Origin: an uncultured Tenacibaculum sp. | GTDB lineage: Bacteria > Bacteroidota > Bacteroidia > Flavobacteriales > Flavobacteriaceae | DNA length: 64,000 bases | Assembly (NCBI GenBank): GCA_947501615.1 | Contig: CANMWK010000008.1 | Span: 153,181 to 217,180 of the forward strand | Direction of reading: 5' to 3' | Shown here: positions 37,217 through 46,021 of the stretch, in pieces | How the letters are laid out: the number at the start of each line of letters is the position of its first letter | How positions within the stretch are numbered: the stretch's first letter is position 1 | The notes under the pieces: model-generated | What the model saw: the letters and a program-made list of their open reading frames with translations, nothing else | Told to the model about the DNA's origin: nothing | Database searches by the model: none | Translations under genes and position numbers: made by a program

Positions 37217-38044
37217 CTACTGTAATTCTCTAATTAGTTTAGCATTGATTCTTATAAAATCGTCGTTTTTCGCTTTTTCTGATAACGCTAAAGCTCGTTT
37301 TGCCGAATCTAAAGCTTCTGATTTTCTATTTAAATCTTTAAGTATTAAAGCTTCTCTTGTTACTTGAAAGAATAAAGCTTTATTCGAACTCGTAACTTTT
37401 TGCACATATGACAACGCTTTCTTCAAATCTGTTTTTGTTTCATGTAAATAAACTGCCGCTCTAAAATAATCGTTGTTACTAGGGCCAGATAAGGTTTTAT
37501 CTATCGATTTTAATATTTCTTTCTGTTCATCTAACTCTAAAGGGATTACAACTCTTGTTTTTTCCCATTCAATAAAAAGGTTAGCACTATTTAGTGTAAT
37601 ATCTTGTAAACGGATATCTAAAGTTTCTATAGTAGATACCATTTTGTTTACTGGAACTTGAATCGTAAACAATGGTTGTTCCTTTACATAATTTGCCCAC
37701 CTAGAACTAGAATAGTTAAACCATTTTATTTCCCAACTGTTTTTATTCGGATAACTCAACAACGTGTAACTTCCTTTTTCTAATAATTGACCGTTTACTT
37801 TTACTGGTTTTGAAAATGATATTTTAGTAGCTGCATTTGCTCCCGTTCTCCATACTTGAGAAAATGGCAATAATTCTCCAAAGATTTTTCTTCCTCTTTT
37901 ACTTGGTCTTGAATATTCTATAGTAATTTCTGAAAGTCCAACACTTTGTGTGCTTACAGATTTTGGACTTAAACTTGGGGTTTTTATTTGTCCAAATACT
38001 ACTGCATTGACTAAAAGAAATAGAATGATAATTTTATGTTTCAT
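37217..38044 (-). CDS. DUF2911 domain protein, exported
   Basis: A 275-residue exported protein: signal peptide (1-18, ending VVFGQ), then a DUF2911 domain (TIEYSRPSKRGRKIFG, VWRTGANAATKISFS, GSYTLLSYP) to about residue 175, followed by a helical TPR-like C-terminus (KALSYVQKV, SEALDSAKRALALSE). The role is unknown. The gene begins 3 nt after an AraC-type regulator gene, so they are one operon. Confidence 0.82.
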   Translation of the reverse strand: MKHKIIILFLLVNAVVFGQIKTPSLSPKSVSTQSVGLSEITIEYSRPSKRGRKIFGELLPFSQVWRTGANAATKISFSKPVKVNGQLLEKGSYTLLSYPNKNSWEIKWFNYSSSRWANYVKEQPLFTIQVPVNKMVSTIETLDIRLQDITLNSANLFIEWEKTRVVIPLELDEQKEILKSIDKTLSGPSNNDYFRAAVYLHETKTDLKKALSYVQKVTSSNKALFFQVTREALILKDLNRKSEALDSAKRALALSEKAKNDDFIRINAKLIRELQ

Positions 38045-38047
38045 TTT

Positions 38048-39154
38048 TTACTGATTTTTATTGAAATATGCTGATGGTGATACTCCCATCAAGTTTTTAA
38101 ATGATTTATTAAATGTTGTTTTTGAATTGAATCCCGCCTCTTGGGCTAATCCAAAAAATGTGAGTTGTTTTCCTTTTTCTGATTCTGCTAATTGTACAAA
38201 TTCTTTTATTCGATAGTAGTTGACATATTCAAAGAAATTCATTCCTATGTTTTCATTCAATAATCTTGATAACTCTGGACTATGAACTCCTAACATTTCA
38301 GCTAATTCCTTTTTTAAAAGCTTATTGTTTAAATATGGTTTCTTCTCTAGCATTAATTGTTCTAAATCTACTTTCAATCGTTCTAAATCTTGAACATCTA
38401 ATTTTGACTGCTGATACTTTTTCTCCTTTAACTCTGGAATTGATTGTAACACTTTTGGATTCAACATTAAATAATAAGTAATAAAGAAAATGATGAATGT
38501 GAAAATCAACCAAATGTATGGCCTTGAATTTCGTTCTAACATTGGAAACCCTAAGAAACTGGTTAAAAACAAAATCAACCAAACCAGCAAACACAACCCT
38601 GTTATTGCAAGAAAACTCTTTAAGAATTTTGTATGCGGAACATAAGAAATCTCTTTTCGGTATACTTCAGAAAAAGATCGAAAAACTTTAACTCCTAAAA
38701 ACCAATACCAAATATTTACGATTAATCCAACACCATGACAGATATAAATCACATGCATTAAAGGGATAATTTTATTTCTAGCCAATTGTGTTTCTCTTGA
38801 TGGTAGAATAAAATAACTTAAAATGAATATTGAATAGAAAAAACCAGGCACATAATGTACTACATCTTTCTTTACAAACTTTTGTTTATGCAACACAGAC
38901 CTTACGAAAAGGAAAATAGTTGGACCAAACAGCAAGGCAGAAAACTCCGACATTGCAATTAGTCTAAAATTCTGATTAAAAAACCCACCACTATGCAAAA
39001 CCTTACCTAAAAAACCTACAGAGAGAACAGCAATTAAAATCAACATGAAACGATTAATATATGCTCTCTTATTTAAGGAAATAAAATAAATAGCAATGAT
39101 TAACAAACTTTGTAAAAAGCCAAAATAAATAAGTTGATTAAGTATTGTTTGCAT
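38048..39154 (-). CDS. Membrane-anchored AraC-family regulator
   Basis: A 368-residue protein with six or seven hydrophobic helices in residues 1-235 and an AraC helix-turn-helix domain at the C-terminus (about 270-368; KKELAEMLGVHSPELSRLLNE and FGLAQEAGFNSKTTFNKSFK). Such proteins probably sense a signal at the membrane and control nearby genes. The ATG at 39154 is preferred over a TTG at 39178 that overlaps the upstream gene. It is co-transcribed with the gene before and the DUF2911 gene after. The signal is unknown. Confidence 0.88.
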   Translation of the reverse strand: MQTILNQLIYFGFLQSLLIIAIYFISLNKRAYINRFMLILIAVLSVGFLGKVLHSGGFFNQNFRLIAMSEFSALLFGPTIFLFVRSVLHKQKFVKKDVVHYVPGFFYSIFILSYFILPSRETQLARNKIIPLMHVIYICHGVGLIVNIWYWFLGVKVFRSFSEVYRKEISYVPHTKFLKSFLAITGLCLLVWLILFLTSFLGFPMLERNSRPYIWLIFTFIIFFITYYLMLNPKVLQSIPELKEKKYQQSKLDVQDLERLKVDLEQLMLEKKPYLNNKLLKKELAEMLGVHSPELSRLLNENIGMNFFEYVNYYRIKEFVQLAESEKGKQLTFFGLAQEAGFNSKTTFNKSFKNLMGVSPSAYFNKNQ

Positions 39155-39170
39155 ATTTTTTGTGGTGAAT

Positions 39171-39860
39171 TTAATCAATTACAAATTGATGTACATGTTT
39201 TAAATCTTTATACGTTGATAATGGATGTTGCTTTAAAAAAGACTGAAACGCTTGTTTTGTTTCCCAAGTTGCAATCGTAATTAACGTTGGATTATAATAA
39301 TAACCTGAAGGAGATTTTCCTTTGGTAAGTTTTATAATAATTTTTCCGTCTGATTTTTCAACTTCTTGAATCCATTTTTTTATGAATTTTCCACTCTTAT
39401 TATTCTTCCCCCAAAACGAGGTGACTACATTATGTTTGTTTCGATCAATTTCGAATTTTATGTCATTTTCTATTTCATAATACGCCAATTCAAAATGTGT
39501 AAACAACCTTCTTCTTTGCTCATGAAAATCTGGAACCTCCTTTTCTATTACTTCTAAAAACTGTTCTCTTTTCACAATACTTTTCCATTTTCCAAAAATT
39601 AAACTCTTTGGAAGATAACTTCCTAAAATCAGCTCATTAGTTTTAAATCCTTTCTGCGGAGTGAAGGAATATTTAACTCCCACAGGAAAAATAGTTTTCT
39701 TGTAGCGATCGAACAACTTGTTAAAATCATTCTTAGTATTACTAATTAAAAGTATATCTAACACCTCTCCTTTTTTAAATCCATATTGCTGAATACTTTT
39801 TTGTCCATAGAAATTACTGTACAAAAGCAACAACAATACAATCATCAGTTTTAATTTCAT
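39171..39860 (-). CDS. Exported protein of unknown function
   Basis: A 229-residue protein with signal peptide (1-19, ending NFYGQ). Both halves contain a stretch ending in a segment like a dimeric alpha-beta barrel (SYLPKSLIFGKWKS and YYNPTLITIATWETKQAFQSF), suggesting two ABM or DUF1330-like folds, but this is weak. It is the first gene of an operon with a membrane AraC regulator and a DUF2911 protein, so it may provide or respond to the signal. No catalytic motif was recognised. Confidence 0.7.
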   Translation of the reverse strand: MKLKLMIVLLLLLYSNFYGQKSIQQYGFKKGEVLDILLISNTKNDFNKLFDRYKKTIFPVGVKYSFTPQKGFKTNELILGSYLPKSLIFGKWKSIVKREQFLEVIEKEVPDFHEQRRRLFTHFELAYYEIENDIKFEIDRNKHNVVTSFWGKNNKSGKFIKKWIQEVEKSDGKIIIKLTKGKSPSGYYYNPTLITIATWETKQAFQSFLKQHPLSTYKDLKHVHQFVID

Positions 39861-40069
39861 TTTTTCTGTTTTAAAATTTTCATCAAAACAAAAACAAACT
39901 TCTTTTTAAAACAATTTTTTGATGTACGCATACGGTATATGTACTTATAACACTCGATTTTTGTTACAAACTCTACATTTTATAACAATTTGTTAAATCC
40001 GTTTTCATTTTAAAATTCTCATCTCATTTTTGAATATATTCGTGTAACAAACAAACCTAAATAACTATA

Positions 40070-41020
40070 ATGAGCAGTATCTTAAAAATTGGAATGGCGC
40101 AAATTTCTCCTGTTTGGCTAAACAAAGAAAAGACCATTGACAAAGTGAAATCTTACATTTTTCAGGCAGCAGATGAAAATTGTGATCTTGTGATATTTGG
40201 CGAAGGATTATTACCTGGATATCCGTTTTGGTTATCGATAACTAATGGTTCTGAATTCAATTCGCAAATCCAAAAAGAGATACATGCTCATTATATCAAA
40301 AACTCTGTTCAGATTGAAAAAGGCGATTTAGATGATATCTGCAAAATCGCTAAAGAAAAATCAATTGCTATTTATTTAGGTATTATCGAAAGAGCAGCTA
40401 ACAGAGGAAATCATAGTTTATATTGCTCACTTGTTTACATTAATGAATTAGGAGAAATTAAATCTGTTCACAGAAAATTACAACCTACATACGAAGAACG
40501 ACTAACTTGGTCTCCTGGAGACGGACATGGATTACAAGTTCACCCATTAAAAGACTTTACAGTTGGTGGTTTAAATTGTTGGGAAAACTGGATGCCACTA
40601 CCAAGAACTGCTTTGTATGCTCAAGGTGAAAACTTACATGTTGCTGTTTGGCCTGGCGCAGAAAGAAACACTTTCGATATCACAAAGTTTATCGCTAAAG
40701 AAAGTAGATCGTTTGTAGTTTCTGTTAGCGGATTTATGAGCATTGAAGATTTTCCTAAAGACACACCTAACTATGATGTTATTGTAAAAAATGCTCCAGA
40801 AGTTTTAGCAAACGGAGGATCTTGTATTGCTGGCCCAGATGGAGAATGGGTAATTCCGCCAGCTACAGGAAAAGAAGGACTTTTTACTGGAGAAATTGAT
40901 TTTCAGAAAGTATTAGAAGAGCGTCATAATTTTGATTGTGTAGGGCATTATTCTCGACCAGACATTACAAAACTTACTTTAAACACAGAAAGACAATCTA
41001 TTATTGATTTTTCTAACTAA
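40070..41020 (+). CDS. Carbon-nitrogen hydrolase (nitrilase family)
   Basis: A 316-residue cytoplasmic enzyme. The nitrilase triad is visible: Glu45 in VIFGEGLLPGYPFW, Lys136 in VHRKLQPTYEERLTW, Cys170 in GGLNCWENWMPL. The WENWMPL segment and length resemble aliphatic nitrilases rather than amidases. It is followed 6 nt downstream by an isochorismatase-fold hydrolase, and this pair likely acts in one pathway, perhaps on a nitrile or amide. Substrate is unknown. Confidence 0.88.
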   Translation: MSSILKIGMAQISPVWLNKEKTIDKVKSYIFQAADENCDLVIFGEGLLPGYPFWLSITNGSEFNSQIQKEIHAHYIKNSVQIEKGDLDDICKIAKEKSIAIYLGIIERAANRGNHSLYCSLVYINELGEIKSVHRKLQPTYEERLTWSPGDGHGLQVHPLKDFTVGGLNCWENWMPLPRTALYAQGENLHVAVWPGAERNTFDITKFIAKESRSFVVSVSGFMSIEDFPKDTPNYDVIVKNAPEVLANGGSCIAGPDGEWVIPPATGKEGLFTGEIDFQKVLEERHNFDCVGHYSRPDITKLTLNTERQSIIDFSN

Positions 41021-41026
41021 TTACTT

Positions 41027-41593
41027 ATGAGCTTAAAAGATTTAAATACCGCTTTACTACTTGTTGATATTCAAAAAGGATTTGAAGACGAAGATTATTG
41101 GGGCGGAAATAGAAATAATAAAGATGCTGAAAAAAAATGCGAAGAGATTTTAGCAAAATGGAGAGCTGCTGAATTACCTGTGTATCACATTATGCATAGC
41201 TCTCAAAATCCGAAATCTTTATTACATGAATCGCATCCTGGTTTCGAGCTTTGTGATGAAGTTAAACCTTTACCAAACGAACCTGTAATTGTTAAGAATG
41301 TAAATAGCGCCTTTATAGGAACAAACCTAAAGGAGACTTTAGAAGAGAATAAAATCAACACTGTTGTAATTGTTGGATTAACTACAAATCATTGTATTTC
41401 TACAACGACAAGAATGTCTGGAAATTTAGGCTTTAACACCTTTTTAATTTCTGATGCCACAGCTACATTTGATAGAAAAGGAATTAACGGGGAGGTTTTC
41501 TCTGCTGAAACTATTCATCAAACTACATTAGCGAATTTGAATGAAGAATTTGCTGAAGTAATTTCTACAGAGGAATTATTAAAACGATTATAA
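41027..41593 (+). CDS. Isochorismatase-fold cysteine hydrolase
   Basis: A 188-residue cysteine hydrolase with the triad Asp14 (LLLVDIQKGFED), Lys90 (VIVKNVNSAF) and Cys123 (GLTTNHCISTTTRM). Members hydrolyse amides such as nicotinamide, ureidoacrylate or N-carbamoyl compounds. It is co-transcribed with the nitrilase and ends in a strong terminator. The product of the nitrilase could be its substrate, but nothing in the sequence proves it. Confidence 0.86.
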   Translation: MSLKDLNTALLLVDIQKGFEDEDYWGGNRNNKDAEKKCEEILAKWRAAELPVYHIMHSSQNPKSLLHESHPGFELCDEVKPLPNEPVIVKNVNSAFIGTNLKETLEENKINTVVIVGLTTNHCISTTTRMSGNLGFNTFLISDATATFDRKGINGEVFSAETIHQTTLANLNEEFAEVISTEELLKRL

Positions 41594-41622
41594 CATTTAA
41601 AACTTACTTTATAAATCAAAAG

Positions 41623-41650
41623 AGACGCTAAAAAATTAGCGTCTTTTTTT
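41623..41650 (+). terminator. Terminator of the nitrilase operon
   Basis: AGACGCTAA (41623-41631) and TTAGCGTCT (41636-41644) form a 9-bp stem followed by T residues to 41650. Confidence 0.9.
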
Positions 41651-41764
41651 TGAATATCCGTTATAAATCATATTTGATATTTCAGCGTCATTCCGAATTT
41701 ATTTTGGAATCACATAATGTTAATAAACAAAGATTTATGATGAGAACCTGAAACAAGTTGACGT
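41651..41764 (+). repeat. Interspersed repeat, copy A
   Basis: This stretch shares TGAATATCC (41651-41659), CGTCATTCCGAA (41686-41697), GGAATC, GAGAACCTGAAA and TTGACGT in the same order with the minus strand of 45794-45932. It carries a short inverted repeat (ATTCCGAA/TTTTGGAAT). Copy A lies at the 3' end of the ZIP gene and is shorter because the inner CTGAAATAAATTCAG palindrome is missing. Confidence 0.75.
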
Positions 41765-41802
41765 TTGTTTTTATTGCACATTATGGATAAGCATATTCTT
41801 TT

Positions 41803-42639
41803 TTACCCTAAACCAACATCTAAAGACATCATTACGATAAATCCACCTATAAATCCTAGTGTGGCGATGTCTGTATATTTATCTCTTTGTGTCTCTGGTA
41901 TTACTTCTTCTACCACAACGAAAATCATTGCTCCTGCTGCAAAAGCTAAGGCATATGGTAAAATTGGCGTAAAGAAAGAAACTGCTAACGCCCCTATAAC
42001 CGCCGCAAAAGGTTCAACTATGGCAGATAATTGTCCGTACCAAAAACTTTTTCTACGACTTACACCTTGTCTTCTTAAAGGCATTGCTACTGCAAAACCT
42101 TCTGGGAAATTTTGAATACCAATACCAATTGCTAAAGAAATAGCAGCAATAATCATTTCCGTTTGCTCTACTCCTACTAATGTAGATGCAGCTCCAAACA
42201 ATACTCCTACTGCTAAACCTTCTGGTATATTATGTAATGTAATTGCTAAAACTAATAATGTTGTTTTATGCCAGTTTGTTTTTACCCCTTCTGCTTCATC
42301 TTCTTTAAAATTGATATGTAAGTGCGGCAGCCATTTATCCATTCCGAATAGAGCTAACGCCCCTAACGCGAAACCAATTGCAGAAGGAATAACTTTTACA
42401 AAACCTTCACCCGGACTGTTATCAATAGCTGGTGATAATAAACTCCAAAAACTTGCAGCTACCATTACTCCACCAGTAAAACCTAACATTCCATCTAAAA
42501 CTGCCCTATTCATTTTCTTAAAAAAGAAAACTAATGCAGCACCTAATGCTGTTAATCCCCAAGTAAACAACGAAGCATATAATGCTCCTTGAATTGGATG
42601 TTCTTTAGCGAAATTCACTAGTTGATCAAAAAAACTCAT
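41803..42639 (-). CDS. ZIP family metal transporter
   Basis: A 278-residue integral membrane protein with eight predicted helices. The two metal-binding motifs are LHNIPEGLAVG (HNIPEG 136-141) and IQNFPEGFAVA (QNFPEG 176-181), followed by VVVEEVIPE. Family members import Zn, Fe or Mn across the inner membrane. A His-containing loop (HLHINF) lies near residue 106. Its start codon overlaps the stop codon of the DtxR-family regulator gene by 4 nt, so they are translationally coupled. Which metal is transported cannot be read from sequence. Confidence 0.93.
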   Translation of the reverse strand: MSFFDQLVNFAKEHPIQGALYASLFTWGLTALGAALVFFFKKMNRAVLDGMLGFTGGVMVAASFWSLLSPAIDNSPGEGFVKVIPSAIGFALGALALFGMDKWLPHLHINFKEDEAEGVKTNWHKTTLLVLAITLHNIPEGLAVGVLFGAASTLVGVEQTEMIIAAISLAIGIGIQNFPEGFAVAMPLRRQGVSRRKSFWYGQLSAIVEPFAAVIGALAVSFFTPILPYALAFAAGAMIFVVVEEVIPETQRDKYTDIATLGFIGGFIVMMSLDVGLG

Positions 42640-43292
42640 ATCTTTTGTATGTATAAATTGCTTGCTATCTTATTTGAAATTGATAAATCTTTATCCTGTA
42701 TTCGTATGACTAAAGAACCATCAAAAGGTTCGATTTCTATAACTTTAATCATCTTTCCCAAACCTATCCCTTGCTTATCCAAAAACTTTAGAAATTCAGA
42801 AGACGTATCATCTACTCCAACACAAACACCTTCGTCCCCAATCGTTAATAGTGACAACAATTTCTTTTCTATTTGATGCATATTTCCATCAGCATCTGGA
42901 ATTGGATCTCCGTGAGGATCTTGCTTTGGGAAACCTAAAAAAGCATCTAATTCAGAAATTAACTTTGGTGATTTGATATGTTCTAACTGCTCTGCAACTT
43001 CATGAACTTCATCCCAAGAAAAATTGAGTTTATCGACTAAAAAAACTTCCCACAAACGATGTTTCCTAATAATACTTGCAGCTACCTTCTTTCCAAAATC
43101 AGTTAAGGTTACACCTTGATACTTTTTATATATTACTACTTCCTTTTCAGAAAGCTTTTTTACCATATCAGTCACAGACGAAGCTTTAGTCTCTAATGCT
43201 TTTGCAATAGCATTTGTACTAATACCTCCCTCATGATCAATACTTAAATGATATACTGTTTTTATATAATTCTCTTCTGATTGTGAAAACAT
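42636..43292 (-). CDS. DtxR/MntR-family metal-dependent repressor
   Basis: A 218-residue regulator: winged helix (about 1-70, SQSEENYIKTVYHL and KASSVTDMVKKLSEK), dimer/metal domain with candidate ligands His79, Glu99 and His104 (HEVAEQLEH), and a FeoA-like SH3 domain (about 140-218). Loaded with Mn or Fe it should repress metal-uptake genes. The start at 43292 (MFSQSEENYI) is preferred because the -7 box TAAATTTG (complement of 43318-43325) places transcription start below the alternative ATG at 43316. It lies divergent from a TonB receptor around a perfect palindromic operator. Confidence 0.92.
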   Translation of the reverse strand: MFSQSEENYIKTVYHLSIDHEGGISTNAIAKALETKASSVTDMVKKLSEKEVVIYKKYQGVTLTDFGKKVAASIIRKHRLWEVFLVDKLNFSWDEVHEVAEQLEHIKSPKLISELDAFLGFPKQDPHGDPIPDADGNMHQIEKKLLSLLTIGDEGVCVGVDDTSSEFLKFLDKQGIGLGKMIKVIEIEPFDGSLVIRIQDKDLSISNKIASNLYIQKI

Positions 43293-43317
43293 AACTGCTT
43301 TTTCTGACACAAACATA

Positions 43318-43375
43318 CAAATTTAAACGCGTAAAATATAGTTTTTAGACAAGTCTAAAAAATAATTTATATTTG
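43318..43375. promoter_or_regulatory. Divergent promoters with DtxR-type operator
   Basis: A perfect 20-bp palindrome TTTTTAGACAAGTCTAAAAA occupies 43342-43361. The minus-strand -7 box TAAATTTG (43325-43318) and the plus-strand -7 box TATATTTG (43368-43375) lie on either side, so the palindrome covers both -33 regions. The core TTAGAC-AA-GTCTAA resembles the DtxR-type consensus. It is very likely the binding site of the adjacent DtxR-family protein. Confidence 0.8.
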
Positions 43376-43402
43376 CACTAGAATAAATTTTAGAAAGATC
43401 AA

Positions 43403-45754
43403 ATGAAATTCATTTATCAAATCATATTTTTACTATTAAGTATTGGTATACAAGCACAAACCGCTACAGTAAGTGGCACTGTAACATCGGATGAAGAATC
43501 TATCCCTTTTGCTACAGTATTAGTTAAGGGTAGAAATTTAACGACTTCAAGCGATACAAATGGTAATTATAGTTTTAAAGTACCTGTTGGCACAATCACT
43601 TTAACTGTACAATCACAAGGATATCGTAGTATCGAAAAACAAATTACGATAACACAAGGAGAAAACAAAAAAGTAGACTTCAAACTTATCGAAGATCTAC
43701 TAGGTCTTGATGAAGTCGTTGTAAGTGCAACAAGAAACCGTGTTGAACGAAAAAACACTCCTGTTATAGTATCTTCTATAAAACCGCGTTTGTTAAACGC
43801 TACTCAATCTCTTACTGTAGCAGACGGATTAAATTATGCGCCTGGCGTGAGAGTAGAAACTAATTGTCAAAACTGTGGATTTACACAAGTTAGACTTAAT
43901 GGTTTAGATGGTGGTTATACACAAATACTTTTAAATAGTCGTCCTGTTTTCAGTTCGTTATTAGGTGTATATGGTTTAGAGCAAATTCCTACAAACATTA
44001 TAGATCGCGTAGAAGTAGTTCGTAGTGGTGGTTCTGCATTATTTGGCTCTAATGCTATCGCAGGTACAATAAATATTATCACTAAAGATCCTGTTTTAAA
44101 CACATGGGAAGTTGGTAGTAATTTTGCTGTTATTGACGGAGATGCTTGGGACAAAAATGTAACTTTCAACACTTCTAATGTGGCTGATGATCTTAATAGT
44201 GGTATTACTTTATATGGAACCTATCGCAACAGAGAATCTTATGATGCAAATAATGACGGTTTTACCGAGATTGTAGAATTACGTAATACAACTGTAGGTG
44301 CAAAAGCTTTTGTAAAACCAAATGATCGTAGTAGAATTTCAGTAAACCTTAACGCCATACGTGAATACAGACGTGGTGGTGATCGTTTAGAATTAGCTCC
44401 TCAATTTACAGACATTACTGAAGAGCTTGATCATGATACATTTATCGGTGGAGCAGATTATGAAATAAGTAGTAAAGACAACACCAATAAATTTCAATTG
44501 TACACATCAGCTTCTTACACCAATAGAGATAGTTATTATGGTGGTTTAGGTGGTGCTAGAACAAGACAAGATAGTATTACAGCCAATAATGCATTTGGTA
44601 CTACTAAAGATTTAGCATGGATTAATGGTGCTCAGTTCACAAAATACTTAAAAAACAATGATGTGCTAACAGCTGGTGCTGAATATAATATAAGTAATAC
44701 AGAAGATATAATCCCTGGTTACAATAGATTGATTGATCAAAGTGTAAATTCATTAGGTATTTATGCGCAATACGAATGGAAACCTTCTGAAAAGTTTACG
44801 GCTTTATTTGGCACTCGATTAGATCATATAGCTGTTGATGGTAAATACACTATCGGCGGAATATCTAGAGAAGCTGATATTAATCAAACAGCAATCTCTC
44901 CTAGGTTAACGCTATCTTACCAACTTTCTAAAGAAATAAAACTAAGAGGTGGATATGCACGTGGCTTTAGAGCGCCTCAAGCATTTAATGAAGATTTACA
45001 TATTTCTAGTGTAGGAGGAGAACAACAGTTTGTTATTTTATCGGATGATTTAAATGCTGAGTTTTCCAATGCGTTTACATGGTCGTTTAATTATTCAAAA
45101 ACAATTAATTTACTGCAAGTCGATGTACTCTTAGAAACATTTTTCACTAGTTTACAAGATCCTTTCACTTTAGTGAGTACAGGTGCTACATTAGCAAATG
45201 GTTCTATTCTTGAAGAAGTTCGAAATGGTTCAGATGCTAGTGTTTTTGGTTCTAATTTTGAGTTAGGAATTTCACCAAATTCTAAATGGCGTTTTCAATT
45301 GGGTGGAACTTTACAACGTACCGAGTACGATGAACCACAACTACTTTTTGAAAGTGATGGAACTCCAGGAGAAAACGATATTGTTATCGAAGAATTTGTT
45401 AGAGTCCCTAATTTTTATGGATACCTAAATGCTACTTGGTTACCTAGCAAAAAATTCAATGTAGATCTTACAGGTACGTATACGGGTAAGATGATTGTAC
45501 CATTAGTTGTTAGTGATACAGGATTTTTATCTTTAAACGAAGTAGATCCATTTTTTGATTTGAATTTAAAACTTGAAAAACACATAGATTTTAATGATAA
45601 CTTTATGATCACCTTATCAGGTGGTGTTAATAATCTATTTAATAGTTATCAAGATGATTTTGATACAGGTGCCGGTCGTGATTCAGACTATGTTTATGGG
45701 CCGAATCTACCAAGAACCTTTTTTGTAGGTATAAAATTTGGAAAATTTCATTAA
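43403..45754 (+). CDS. TonB-dependent receptor, probably for a metal or metal chelate
   Basis: A 783-residue outer-membrane receptor: signal peptide (1-19, ending GIQAQ), carboxypeptidase-regulatory-like domain (about 20-95), plug with DEVVVSATR and a notable NCQNC (Cys155, Cys158), then the barrel. The plug phrase VRLNGLDGGYTQILLNSRPV and the RSGGSALFGSNAIAGTINI block are typical of cobalamin/heme/siderophore receptors. It is controlled from a palindrome next to a DtxR-family gene, and its neighbour is a ZIP metal transporter, so it probably imports a metal or metal complex. The last stem of its terminator overlaps the stop codon. Confidence 0.9.
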   Translation: MKFIYQIIFLLLSIGIQAQTATVSGTVTSDEESIPFATVLVKGRNLTTSSDTNGNYSFKVPVGTITLTVQSQGYRSIEKQITITQGENKKVDFKLIEDLLGLDEVVVSATRNRVERKNTPVIVSSIKPRLLNATQSLTVADGLNYAPGVRVETNCQNCGFTQVRLNGLDGGYTQILLNSRPVFSSLLGVYGLEQIPTNIIDRVEVVRSGGSALFGSNAIAGTINIITKDPVLNTWEVGSNFAVIDGDAWDKNVTFNTSNVADDLNSGITLYGTYRNRESYDANNDGFTEIVELRNTTVGAKAFVKPNDRSRISVNLNAIREYRRGGDRLELAPQFTDITEELDHDTFIGGADYEISSKDNTNKFQLYTSASYTNRDSYYGGLGGARTRQDSITANNAFGTTKDLAWINGAQFTKYLKNNDVLTAGAEYNISNTEDIIPGYNRLIDQSVNSLGIYAQYEWKPSEKFTALFGTRLDHIAVDGKYTIGGISREADINQTAISPRLTLSYQLSKEIKLRGGYARGFRAPQAFNEDLHISSVGGEQQFVILSDDLNAEFSNAFTWSFNYSKTINLLQVDVLLETFFTSLQDPFTLVSTGATLANGSILEEVRNGSDASVFGSNFELGISPNSKWRFQLGGTLQRTEYDEPQLLFESDGTPGENDIVIEEFVRVPNFYGYLNATWLPSKKFNVDLTGTYTGKMIVPLVVSDTGFLSLNEVDPFFDLNLKLEKHIDFNDNFMITLSGGVNNLFNSYQDDFDTGAGRDSDYVYGPNLPRTFFVGIKFGKFH

Positions 45755-45792
45755 TACAGAGAATAATATGATTATCTGTATTAATTTTATTT
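45751..45792 (+). terminator. Terminator of the metal receptor gene
   Basis: TTAATACAGA (45751-45760) pairs with TCTGTATTAA (45775-45784), followed by TTTTATTT. The stem includes the stop codon. Confidence 0.75.
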
Positions 45793-45793
45793 A

Positions 45794-45932
45794 CGTCAAC
45801 CTGAACTTGTATGTGCTGAATTTATTTCAGTATTTCAGGTTCTCAGGAGCTTCTTATTAAAAGAATAATGAGATTCCGAAACAAGTTCGGAATGACGTTA
45901 ACATTTTAAGTATGACTACTAAAGGATATTCA
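45794..45932 (-). repeat. Interspersed repeat, copy B
   Basis: Read on the minus strand this contains TGAATATCC (45932-45924), CGTCATTCCGAA (45897-45886), GGAATCTCAT, GAGAACCTGAAA, the palindrome CTGAAATAAATTCAG (45830-45816) and TTCAGGTTGACG, closing with ACGT. It is the inverted counterpart of 41651-41764, on the other side of the metal-uptake cluster. The 15-nt palindrome also occurs at 19215-19229. Confidence 0.78.
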
Positions 45933-46021
45933 TAAAAATAATTATTATAAGAGTCGTTACTCTTATGATAAACTACAATTCAAAAACCAAAAATAAGGCA
46001 TAACCTTTATCTCATACTATT

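Noticed and set aside
41765..42115. Plus-strand frame opposite the ZIP gene
   Set aside because: It is antisense to a conserved transporter and lacks family features.
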